This document shows, one piece after another, positions 1 through 5,107 of a stretch of DNA of 5,107 bases. The position numbers and the translations under genes were made by a program. Under the pieces are notes generated by a model. That model searched no databases and had not been told where the DNA came from. It worked only from the letters and a program-made list of their open reading frames with translations. Source of the DNA: Pseudomonadota bacterium (GTDB lineage: Bacteria > Pseudomonadota > Gammaproteobacteria > Burkholderiales > Ferrovaceae); the NCBI GenBank assembly GCA_021805725.1, contig JAJZEH010000032.1, positions 1 through 5,107 of the forward strand, read 5' to 3'. Every line of letters starts with the position of its first letter. The stretch's first letter is position 1.

Positions 1-104
1 AAGGCTTCGTTGACGAGGATGTAACGGGACTCCAGATCTTTCAGCCAGGCCTGGTCAGGAATATTGTTCAGAATGGCTTTTTGCATGGTGGCGTGAGTGA
101 ACAT
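1..104 (-). CDS. PAS-domain signalling protein, N-terminal fragment (cut by left edge)
   Basis: An open frame starts at the ATG at 104-102 and runs off the left edge after 34 codons, so the effector domain is not visible. The residues AILNNIPDQAWLKD followed by RYILVNEAF are typical of the start of a PAS sensor domain, where an I-x-N-I-P-D helix leads into W-x-K-D and then a strand ending in V-N-x-A-F. PAS proteins of this type usually continue into a histidine kinase, a diguanylate cyclase/phosphodiesterase or another PAS unit; which one applies here cannot be told. No signal peptide or membrane segment precedes the PAS domain, so the N-terminus is probably cytoplasmic. The start is uncertain: a second in-frame ATG lies at 86-84, neither has a clear ribosome binding site, and no in-frame ATG, GTG or TTG lies between 104 and the stop of the upstream gene. 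It sits 26 nt after the small Cys-rich gene, which suggests co-transcription. Confidence 0.72.
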   Translation of the reverse strand, partial: MFTHATMQKAILNNIPDQAWLKDLESRYILVNEA

Positions 105-130
105 GCGGGGATTGTACGCCCAATCCGGTT

Positions 131-346
131 TTAGTCTCTCGCCTCCACCGTCGCAAAACGGTTGCACACGTAATCCGCCGAAAGATAGCGGTCGTGGTGT
201 GTGCACAACCCGTCATTGACCCGCACCGAGCTGTACCCCGACCCCATCACCCGCAAGCCCGGCAGCATCGCCTCCAGCGTCTGGGGCGCATTGTCGAAAT
301 ACTGACATAGTCCACAGCAGGCACGCGAATGTGTCGCCACGTTCAT
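131..346 (-). CDS. Small Cys-rich protein of unknown function (71 aa), possible metal binder
   Basis: This 71-residue soluble protein has five cysteines at positions 10, 11, 14, 48 and 61. The layout is C-C-x2-C near the N-terminus, then G-L-C-x-H-H-D-R-Y at 46-54 and A-D-Y-x-C-x-R-F at 57-64. Two pairs of cysteines flanked by aromatic and basic residues suggest a small zinc or iron-sulfur fold, but that is inference from cysteine spacing only. The middle (residues 24-45, including LPGLRVMGSGYSSVRV) has no Cys. The start ATG at 346-344 overlaps the TGA of the upstream transporter gene as ATGA. An AGG-like ribosome site (AGGTCA just before the ATG) is weak, which fits translational coupling. 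Its conserved-looking motifs and tight coupling argue that it is a real gene. I do not recognise a named family. There is no signal peptide or membrane helix. Confidence 0.7.
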   Translation of the reverse strand: MNVATHSRACCGLCQYFDNAPQTLEAMLPGLRVMGSGYSSVRVNDGLCTHHDRYLSADYVCNRFATVEARD

Positions 347-1725
347 TGACCTAGCGCCGTCCAGAAGCCCACAAACACCTGCGTGGAGAGCACGTAGCCC
401 AGCACCACGTTGACGGCTACGCCTGCGGTGAAGGCGTAAAACGGTTTGGCACCACCGCGCGTGAAGTCAGAAAAGCGTGTGGTCAGCCCGATGCTGAAGA
501 AACAGAAGATGAAGGCCCAGGTGCGCAGGTTCTTGATGGGAGCCACAAGGCCCGGCTCCACCAGCTTCTTGTAATCGGCAAAGCTGTAGCCGTGTGAGAT
601 GGCCGTGACCACAAGGGAAGCCACCAGAAAACCGATGACGAATTTTGGAAAACGCCGCCAGATCTCGCCTGCCCCCGCACGACCGTTCACTCCCGTGGAT
701 TCCCAGCGCGTGGTGGCCACGATGGACAGCACCAGCGCCCAGATGCCAATCCACACGTCGCGCCCGATCACCTTCATCAGCGTAAAGGCATTCACGGCGG
801 CGTCCGGGGTGCCGGTGATGCCGGGCACGTTGCCCGCAAAGCCGCCATAGGCCTGGGCGGCGGCCAGCCCCGCCGCGTCGGCAAATTCGGAGGTGCCAAT
901 CCACGCGCCGGCCACACCCGTGGGCAGGGCCAGGGCGCGCGCAACGATGGGTAGCGCAAAGATCATGACGATGGCCCAGAACACCACGAGCGAAATGGAT
1001 ACCGGCGCATCTTCCTTTCGGGCGCCCACAGCCCCCGCAATGGCGATGGAGGCCGACACGCCGCACACCGCACCGCCCACACCCAGCACGGCCGCCAGGC
1101 GACGGTCCAGCCCCAGCCGCTTGCCCACAAGGAAGATGGTGCCAAAGGTGACAAGCGACACGATCGTGGCCTGTGCGATGGCCACAGGGCCTGCCCACAG
1201 AATCAGTGTGAAGGGGAGTGTAGCCCCCAGCAGCACGATGCCGGTCTTGATGTAAAACTCCACGCGAAAGCCAGATTCCAGCCAGGCAGGCAGGCGAAAC
1301 GCGTTGGCGATGATGATGCCCAGGGCCAGGGCCACCAGCGGCGGCTCCAGGTTGTAGTGGTGCGCTTCATCCCACTCCCCCAGAAAGAAGATGAGCGTGG
1401 AGGCCAGGTAGACGAAAAGAAAGGAAGGAAGGAATTGCCACAGGGAAATCTTCAGGGCAGCAATCGCCACCCCCAGAATGACCGCCCACAAGACAAACAG
1501 GGCCGCATAACGCTGCACATTGGCGGTCAATTGACTGCCGAGTTCCCCCAGGGTGTGCCATTTGCCTGGCGTGACGGCAAGCCACTTCATACTGCCCCCG
1601 GCGCTGAACAGCAGCACCGAGGCCGCCAGCAACCCCAGGCCAATCCAGATGGCCCACCAATCCTCTTTGCTGAAGAGTTCGCGCCAGCCCGAGGCTGGCT
1701 GTGCCGTTGAAAGCATTGAAGTCAT
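343..1725 (-). CDS. YeiH/UPF0324-family putative sulfate exporter, long form (460 aa)
   Basis: This is a very hydrophobic inner-membrane protein with roughly 11-13 predicted membrane segments, for example at residues 24-43, 72-91, 95-115, 127-143, 158-176, 180-200, 210-232, 243-263, 323-338, 361-378, 402-415 and 431-448. Family marks visible are the Gly-rich G-G-A-V-C-G-V-S-A stretch at 217-225, G-A-W-I-G-T-S at 273-279, and the T-L-M-K-x-I-G-R-D-x-W-I segment at 315-326. Members of this family (Pfam Cons_hypoth698) are annotated as putative sulfate exporters, largely from context, so the substrate is not established here. It is longer than the roughly 350-residue YeiH type. The extra length is N-terminal, with the motif F-S-K-E-D-W-W at 18-24 and an acidic/His loop at 117-124. 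The ATG at 1725 is preferred over the in-frame ATG nine bases downstream because GAGG lies 9 nt upstream. It is divergent from sat and overlaps the next gene by 4 nt. Confidence 0.88.
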   Translation of the reverse strand: MTSMLSTAQPASGWRELFSKEDWWAIWIGLGLLAASVLLFSAGGSMKWLAVTPGKWHTLGELGSQLTANVQRYAALFVLWAVILGVAIAALKISLWQFLPSFLFVYLASTLIFFLGEWDEAHHYNLEPPLVALALGIIIANAFRLPAWLESGFRVEFYIKTGIVLLGATLPFTLILWAGPVAIAQATIVSLVTFGTIFLVGKRLGLDRRLAAVLGVGGAVCGVSASIAIAGAVGARKEDAPVSISLVVFWAIVMIFALPIVARALALPTGVAGAWIGTSEFADAAGLAAAQAYGGFAGNVPGITGTPDAAVNAFTLMKVIGRDVWIGIWALVLSIVATTRWESTGVNGRAGAGEIWRRFPKFVIGFLVASLVVTAISHGYSFADYKKLVEPGLVAPIKNLRTWAFIFCFFSIGLTTRFSDFTRGGAKPFYAFTAGVAVNVVLGYVLSTQVFVGFWTALGQ

Positions 1726-1734
1726 GATGGGGGA

Positions 1735-1738
1735 CCTC
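1735..1738 (-). promoter_or_regulatory. Ribosome binding site of the YeiH-family gene
   Basis: GAGG on the minus strand lies 9 nt before the ATG at 1725-1723. It supports the longer of the two possible starts (MTSMLST rather than MLST). Confidence 0.5.
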
Positions 1739-1739
1739 G

Positions 1740-1756
1740 ATCAATACTGTAATCAA
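1740..1756. repeat. Short direct repeat ATCAA-N7-ATCAA before the exporter gene
   Basis: The pentamer ATCAA occurs at 1740-1744 and 1752-1756, a 12-bp period close to one helical turn (TTGAT on the exporter's strand). It lies 15 bp upstream of the exporter start codon, within its expected leader. Two helical-phase half-sites could bind a regulator, but five-base repeats occur often by chance and no regulator gene is visible in the window. Confidence 0.25.
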
Positions 1757-1794
1757 AAAATCACCGGATTCCTGGCGCGCTTTCCGAATGGTAA

Positions 1795-1822
1795 CTGAAT
1801 AGTAAGGGGGGCTCTATATAAT
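1795..1822 (+). promoter_or_regulatory. Candidate distal sigma70-type promoter of sat-aprBA
   Basis: A perfect TATAAT lies at 1817-1822, with CTGAAT at 1795-1800 as a poor -35 (three of six matches to TTGACA) and 16-bp spacing. Transcription would begin near 1829, giving a sat leader of about 220 nt. The weak -35 suggests either an activator or a chance match in A+T-rich DNA. Confidence 0.33.
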
Positions 1823-1998
1823 GGAAAGCAACATTAACGAATATCCGCATTCAAAATTGGCATATAAGCCGGGCCACTGACCGGTTCCACAATCCCCTGC
1901 AGTATCCATGCACACCCAGGGACCTTCTCCTGAAGAGTTATAGCTCCAACGGGGGGTGAAATATAACCCTTATGGGGGATCGCTGTTTCCTGATTAAC

Positions 1999-2025
1999 GT
2001 GACATTTTACAAAGAAATTTATAAA
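1999..2025 (+). promoter_or_regulatory. Candidate proximal sigma70-type promoter of sat
   Basis: GTGACA at 1999-2004 (four of six matches to TTGACA) is followed after 15 bp by TATAAA at 2020-2025. The spacing is short of the ideal 17 bp. Transcription would start near 2032, leaving only about 16 nt of leader before the sat ATG, with its ribosome site just included. It is an alternative or addition to the distal candidate. Confidence 0.28.
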
Positions 2026-2038
2026 CGTTGCACAGGAC

Positions 2039-2042
2039 GGAG
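2039..2042 (+). promoter_or_regulatory. Ribosome binding site of sat
   Basis: GGAG lies 5 nt before the ATG at 2048, within the longer purine-rich AGGACGGAG at 2034-2042. It supports the start [10 protein letters not shown], which also matches the usual N-terminus of dissimilatory Sat proteins. Confidence 0.6.
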
Positions 2043-2047
2043 CAAGC

Positions 2048-3232
2048 ATGGCACTGGTTAATCCGCATGGCGGAGGGGATCTCAATCCGCTTCTGCTCGA
2101 AGGCAAGGCGCTCAAATCCGGGCTGGATCATGCAAAGACGCTACCTCAGGTCAGGGTCAGCTCACGCGAGAAAGGCGACATCATCATGCTTGGCATCGGC
2201 GGATTCACCCCGCTTGATGGATTCATGACCCATGCCGACTGGGCAGGTGTTTGCGATGGCATGAAAACCTCCACCGGACTGTTCTGGCCCATCCCGATCA
2301 CTCTCTCCACGGACACGGCAACTGCCGGTTCCATCCGGATCGGAAGTGAAATCGCCCTGACTGATCCTGACGACGGCAGCATCCTCGCAACGATGAAGGT
2401 CACCGAGAAATACGCCATCGACAAGGCGCATGAATGCGCAATGGTATTCAGCACCACCGATCCGGAACATCCCGGCGTCAAGATGGTGATGAATCAGGGG
2501 GATGTTAATCTCGCCGGTCCCATCAAGGTGCTTTCCCAAGGCGGATTCCCTGAAAAATACGGAGCATTGTTCAAATCCCCGCGCGAAACCCGCACCCTGT
2601 TCGATGAACTGGGCTGGAGCAAGGTCGTGGCGTTCCAGACGCGCAACCCGATGCACCGTTCGCATGAATATCTCGTCAAAGTGGCGATTGAAATCTCCGA
2701 TGGCGTCCTGATCCATTCGTTGCTGGGCCACCTGAAGCCGGGTGACATTCCTGCAGAGGTTCGCGCCGAGGCAATTGCCACGCTGACCGACAACTATTTC
2801 GTCAAAAAAACCGTGGTCCAGGCCGGTTATCCCCTCGACATGCGCTATGCAGGACCGCGCGAAGCGCTGCTGCATGCGCTTTTCCGCCAGAATTATGGCT
2901 GTTCCCATCTGATCGTGGGACGGGATCATGCGGGGGTCGGCAGCTACTATGGTCCCTTCGATGCGCACCATATCTTCGACAAAATTCCCAGAGATGCCCT
3001 TGAAACACAACCTCTCAAGATCGACTGGACCTTCTGGTGTTACCGCTGCGGCGGCATGGCCTCAGGGCGGACCTGCCCCCACGGTGAAGCCGACCGGCTG
3101 CTGGTTTCAGGCACCCGGTTAAGACAATGGCTCTCCGAATGCGCAGAGGTGCCCCCGGAATTCAGCAGGCCCGAGGTGCTCAAGGTGCTGCGCGCCTATT
3201 ACGCCAGGCCCGCTGAACTTTTGGCGCACTGA
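2048..3232 (+). CDS. sat: Sat, dissimilatory ATP sulfurylase (sulfate adenylyltransferase), complete
   Basis: This is a cytoplasmic enzyme that interconverts APS plus pyrophosphate and ATP plus sulfate. In a sulfur oxidiser it runs towards ATP and sulfate; in a reducer it activates sulfate. The 394-residue length is normal for bacterial Sat without a fused APS kinase. Visible motifs are [10 protein letters not shown] at 51-60; the nucleotide-binding Q-T-R-N-P-M-H-x2-H at 197-206, with both histidines of the HxxH signature; M-R-Y-A-G-P-R-E-A at 265-273; and G-R-D-H-A-G at 291-296. Near the end C331-x2-C334-x8-C343-x-H345 forms the zinc-type knuckle seen in many prokaryotic Sat enzymes, followed by S-G-T-R-L-R at 354-359. 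All catalytic motifs are intact. It leads the sat-aprB-aprA cluster, with a 74-nt gap before aprB. The assimilatory CysN/CysD type is a different family and is excluded. Confidence 0.97.
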   Translation: MALVNPHGGGDLNPLLLEGKALKSGLDHAKTLPQVRVSSREKGDIIMLGIGGFTPLDGFMTHADWAGVCDGMKTSTGLFWPIPITLSTDTATAGSIRIGSEIALTDPDDGSILATMKVTEKYAIDKAHECAMVFSTTDPEHPGVKMVMNQGDVNLAGPIKVLSQGGFPEKYGALFKSPRETRTLFDELGWSKVVAFQTRNPMHRSHEYLVKVAIEISDGVLIHSLLGHLKPGDIPAEVRAEAIATLTDNYFVKKTVVQAGYPLDMRYAGPREALLHALFRQNYGCSHLIVGRDHAGVGSYYGPFDAHHIFDKIPRDALETQPLKIDWTFWCYRCGGMASGRTCPHGEADRLLVSGTRLRQWLSECAEVPPEFSRPEVLKVLRAYYARPAELLAH

Positions 3233-3306
3233 TTTTTCGTTCCCTGAACGTAGATGGCCACAGGGGATGGTGTGTTTTGTTGTTTTTTCCAGGAGGAGTA
3301 AGAGCA
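3233..3306 (+). other. sat-aprB intercistronic gap with T-rich tract
   Basis: This 74-nt gap contains a T-rich run (TTTTGTTGTTTTTT at 3275-3288) just before the aprB ribosome site. The only upstream pairing I can find is a four-base arm (CACA 3259-3262 with TGTG 3271-3274), too weak to call a terminator. I expect read-through from sat to aprB, but partial attenuation or an mRNA processing site is possible. Confidence 0.45.
3291..3298 (+). promoter_or_regulatory. Strong ribosome binding site of aprB
   Basis: AGGAGGAG at 3291-3298 is a near-perfect Shine-Dalgarno sequence 8 nt before the ATG at 3307. It decides the start against an in-frame TTG at 3277, which would place this site inside the coding sequence and add ten residues unlike AprB. 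The strength suits an abundant enzyme. Confidence 0.85.
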
Positions 3307-3783
3307 ATGCCAACCTTTGTTCGCACTGAAAAATGTGACGGCTGCAAGGGGCAGGATAAAACTGCTTGCATGTATATTTGCCCGCACGATCTCATGAAAC
3401 TCGATAAGGATGGCTCCGAAACAGGCCATCCCATGAAAGCCTACAACCAGGAACCGGAGCAGTGCTGGGAATGCTATTCCTGCGTCAAGATCTGCCCGCA
3501 GAACGCCATCGAATGTCGCCACTATGCCGACATCGTGCCTTTGGGCGGTTCAGTCCAGCCGCTGCGCGGATCCGACGCCATCATGTGGACGATCAAGTTC
3601 CGGAATGGCAGCGTCAAGCGCTTCAAATTTCCCATACGCACAACCTCCGAAGGATCGATCGATCCCTACGGTGGCAAACCCATGCCAAACATTGCAAACC
3701 TCACCGCGGCGGGCTTGTTCACCAAGGATGTGATGGGTGGGTTTCGCGCGGGCAGACCCGAAGAACTGATTCGCCGCAAATAG
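3307..3783 (+). CDS. aprB: AprB, adenylylsulfate reductase beta subunit (two [4Fe-4S] clusters), complete
   Basis: This is the electron-transfer subunit of the cytoplasmic AprAB heterodimer, which passes electrons between the FAD of AprA and an external partner. The 158-residue length is normal for the family. The N-terminal ferredoxin-like part has two cysteine sets, C10-x2-C13-x7-C21-x3-C25 and C53-x2-C56-x2-C59-x3-C63, each set followed by Pro and together enough for two [4Fe-4S] clusters. Trp54, inside Q-C-W-E-C, lies where AprB proteins carry a conserved Trp near the clusters. An extra Cys70 follows. The C-terminal half has no cysteine and matches the beta-strand and tail region that wraps around AprA in known structures. 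It sits 25 nt upstream of aprA, the normal aprBA order. The strong Shine-Dalgarno supports the MPTFVRTEKC start. Nothing is missing or broken. Confidence 0.97.
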   Translation: MPTFVRTEKCDGCKGQDKTACMYICPHDLMKLDKDGSETGHPMKAYNQEPEQCWECYSCVKICPQNAIECRHYADIVPLGGSVQPLRGSDAIMWTIKFRNGSVKRFKFPIRTTSEGSIDPYGGKPMPNIANLTAAGLFTKDVMGGFRAGRPEELIRRK

Positions 3784-3797
3784 ACGATCTATTGACT

Positions 3798-3801
3798 GGA
3801 G
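3798..3801 (+). promoter_or_regulatory. Ribosome binding site of aprA
   Basis: GGAG lies 7 nt before the ATG at 3809. An out-of-frame ATG at 3802 touches this site with no spacing and would read only four codons before a stop, so 3809 is the start. Confidence 0.7.
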
Positions 3802-3808
3802 ATGAAAA

Positions 3809-5107
3809 ATGTCTGAAGGAACTTTTGGCAATCCAAAAATCGTTCAGGAGGAACTGGACATTCTTCTGATCGGCGGAGGCATGGCCTGCTGCGGTGCCGC
3901 CTACGAGATGATGCGTTGGGCCGAAGCAGCCAAGGCTGAAACCGGTGTCGATTTAAGAATCAAGCTCGTCGACAAGGCCGCAGTGGATCGTTCTGGGGCA
4001 GTAGCTCAGGGGCTCTCCGCCATCAACACCTACATCGGCACGGAGCAGGATCCAGCCGACTACGCCCGCATGGTTTCTAACGATCTGATGGGCATAACCC
4101 GTGACGACCTGGCTTACGATCTGGGCCGCAACGTCGACGACTCCGTTCATCTCTTCGAAGAATGGGGATTGCCGATCTGGAAAACCGATGCAAACGGCGT
4201 GCGCCACGATGGCGCCGAGTCCATCAAGGAGGAACTGCCAAAGCTGAAGGACGGGGGCAAGCCCGTGCGATCCGGAAAATGGCAAATCATGATCAACGGC
4301 GAATCCTACAAGTGGATTGTCGCAGAAGCCGCCAAAAAAGCCCTCGGTCTTGATCGCATCGAGGAGCGCATCTTCATCGTCAAGCTCGTCAGCGACAAGA
4401 ATGACCCCAGTCGCATCGCCGGCGCAGTGGGTTTTTCGGTGCGCACCAACACCATTCATATCTACAAGGCGAAAGCCATTCTGCTCGCCGCCGGCGGATG
4501 CGTAAACCTGTTCCGCCCACGCTCAGTGGGAGAAGGAACGGGCCGCGCCTGGTACCCGGTATGGAATGCCGGCTCGACCTATGCCATGGCAGCGGAAGCC
4601 GGGGCCGAAATGACCATGATGGAAAACCGCTTTGTGCCCGCACGCTTTAAGGACGGGTACGGTCCGGTCGGCGCATGGTTCCTGCTATTCAAGGCCAAGG
4701 CCACCAATGCCTACGGCGAAGACTACATGACAAAGAACAAGGCACTGCTCGACGACTACCCACCCTATGGGCAGGCCGCCGTGCCCGCCTCATGTCTGCG
4801 CAACCACCTGATGCTGAAGGAAATGAAGGAAGGTCGCGGCCCCATTTACATGGACACTGTCGCGGCATTGGCCAAACTGCGTGAAACGCTGACCCCAAAG
4901 GAAGTCAAGCACCTCGAAGCTGAGGCCTGGGAAGACTTTCTCGACATGTGCATCGGCCAGTGCGGCATCTGGGTGGGTGAAAACATCGAGCCCGAGAAAA
5001 AGAACTCCGAACTGATCCCTACCGAACCCTATCTGCTGGGTTCCCATTCCGGTTGCTGCGGCATCTGGGTCTCCGGCCCAGAGGATCTTGGCGCACCGAC
5101 CGAAGAG
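3809..5107 (+). CDS. aprA: AprA, adenylylsulfate reductase alpha subunit (FAD), 5' part cut by right edge
   Basis: This is the catalytic flavoprotein subunit of APS reductase: sulfite + AMP to APS + 2 electrons in oxidisers, the reverse in sulfate reducers. The frame is open from 3809 to the window end, 433 codons, of a family usually about 620-665 residues long; the C-terminal third lies outside. It belongs to the fumarate reductase/succinate dehydrogenase flavoprotein superfamily. Visible marks are the FAD dinucleotide motif I-G-G-G-M-A-C-C-G-A at 21-30, the V-D-K-x3-D-R-S-G stretch at 54-63 leading to Q-G-L-S-A-I-N at 67-73, and L-L-A-A-G-G-C at 225-231. The segments R-A-W-Y-P-V-W at 246-252, N-R-F-V-P-A-R-F at 273-280 and G-S-H-S-G-C-C-G at 411-418 are where I expect the substrate-site Trp, Arg and His; exact equivalence was not checked by alignment. 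No N-terminal signal is seen, consistent with a cytoplasmic enzyme. Confidence 0.97.
   Translation, partial: MSEGTFGNPKIVQEELDILLIGGGMACCGAAYEMMRWAEAAKAETGVDLRIKLVDKAAVDRSGAVAQGLSAINTYIGTEQDPADYARMVSNDLMGITRDDLAYDLGRNVDDSVHLFEEWGLPIWKTDANGVRHDGAESIKEELPKLKDGGKPVRSGKWQIMINGESYKWIVAEAAKKALGLDRIEERIFIVKLVSDKNDPSRIAGAVGFSVRTNTIHIYKAKAILLAAGGCVNLFRPRSVGEGTGRAWYPVWNAGSTYAMAAEAGAEMTMMENRFVPARFKDGYGPVGAWFLLFKAKATNAYGEDYMTKNKALLDDYPPYGQAAVPASCLRNHLMLKEMKEGRGPIYMDTVAALAKLRETLTPKEVKHLEAEAWEDFLDMCIGQCGIWVGENIEPEKKNSELIPTEPYLLGSHSGCCGIWVSGPEDLGAPTEE

Larger units (their letters stand above)
1726..2047. other. Divergent intergenic control region between the exporter operon and sat
   Basis: This 322-bp gap separates two divergent start codons and is visibly richer in A+T than the genes on either side. 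It must hold the promoters for both directions. On the plus strand I can see two sigma70-like candidates, listed separately. On the minus strand I found no convincing -35/-10 pair. Small dyads occur (GAAT-N6-ATTC at 1839-1852; CTTC-N4-GAAG around 1924-1935), but none is long enough to claim as an operator, riboswitch or terminator. No tRNA, other RNA gene or credible small ORF was recognised. If transcription starts at the distal promoter, sat would have a leader of about 220 nt. Confidence 0.7.

Noticed and set aside
893..1255. Plus-strand open frame (120 codons) opposite the exporter gene
   Set aside because: It is low-complexity Ala/Thr/Pro/Met-rich translation, antisense to a clear membrane protein in G+C-rich DNA.
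2048..2065. Sigma54-like TGGCAC just after the sat start
   Set aside because: The matching TTGC element at the right spacing is absent and the site lies within the coding sequence.
1834..2115. Minus-strand open frame (93 codons) across the sat upstream region
   Set aside because: It overlaps the start of sat and the promoter region, has no clear ribosome site and resembles no known protein.
2162..3010. Long minus-strand open frame (282 codons) opposite sat
   Set aside because: It lies entirely antisense to sat, whose motifs are intact and conserved. The antisense translation shows no recognisable domain, and the frame is open because of the codon bias of sat.
3259..3288. Possible Rho-independent terminator between sat and aprB
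   Set aside because: The stem is only four base pairs with an eight-base loop, far too weak despite the following T-rich stretch.
3277..3306. Upstream TTG start for aprB
   Set aside because: The ATG at 3307 has a near-perfect Shine-Dalgarno and gives the standard AprB N-terminus. The TTG has none.
3652..3665. Perfect 14-bp palindrome GGATCGATCGATCC
   Set aside because: It lies inside aprB and encodes Gly-Ser-Ile-Asp-Pro in frame. It is a striking but probably chance run of GATC/ATCGAT, with no sign of an operator or recombination site.
3802..3816. Four-codon mini-ORF (ATG to TGA) overlapping the aprA start
   Set aside because: Its ATG abuts the Shine-Dalgarno with no spacing, so initiation there is unlikely; it is a by-product of the aprA leader.
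3953..4459. Minus-strand open frame (168 codons) opposite aprA
   Set aside because: It is a shadow of the strongly conserved aprA coding frame, with no ribosome site or family motif seen.
1..5107. CRISPR arrays, insertion sequences, tRNA or rRNA genes
   Set aside because: No regularly spaced repeats, transposase motifs, terminal inverted repeats or RNA gene sequences were seen on either strand.

Overview
The window carries two divergently arranged gene groups. Its core is the sulfite-to-sulfate arm of dissimilatory sulfur metabolism: sat (ATP sulfurylase) followed by aprB and aprA (adenylylsulfate reductase), on the + strand. The most likely host is a chemolithotrophic sulfur-oxidising proteobacterium, probably a betaproteobacterium of the Thiobacillus/Sulfuricella kind. 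That placement is inferred from gene order, protein style and moderately high G+C, and no search was run. The same sat-aprBA genes also work in sulfate reducers, so the direction of the pathway is not proven by these genes alone. A divergent putative sulfate exporter fits oxidation better.

Layout. Positions 1-104 (- strand) hold the first 34 codons of a PAS-domain protein that runs off the left edge. Positions 131-346 (-) encode a 71-residue Cys-rich protein that I do not recognise. Positions 343-1725 (-) encode a 460-residue polytopic membrane protein of the YeiH/UPF0324 putative sulfate exporter family. These three read in one direction, with a 4-nt ATGA overlap between the first two genes and a 26-nt gap before the third, so they look like one operon. 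Positions 1726-2047 are a 322-bp divergent control region with candidate + strand promoters but no RNA gene that I can identify. sat (2048-3232), aprB (3307-3783) and aprA (from 3809, cut by the right edge after 433 codons) follow, with gaps of 74 and 25 nt.

How the genes may work together. In an oxidiser, AprBA joins sulfite to AMP to make adenylylsulfate (APS) and releases two electrons. Sat then converts APS and pyrophosphate to ATP and sulfate, and the divergent membrane protein could remove sulfate from the cytoplasm. The small Cys protein and the PAS protein are co-oriented with the exporter and could be accessory or sensory parts, but their roles are unknown. The core pathway is well known. 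The less described part is the exporter, small Cys protein and PAS protein cluster.
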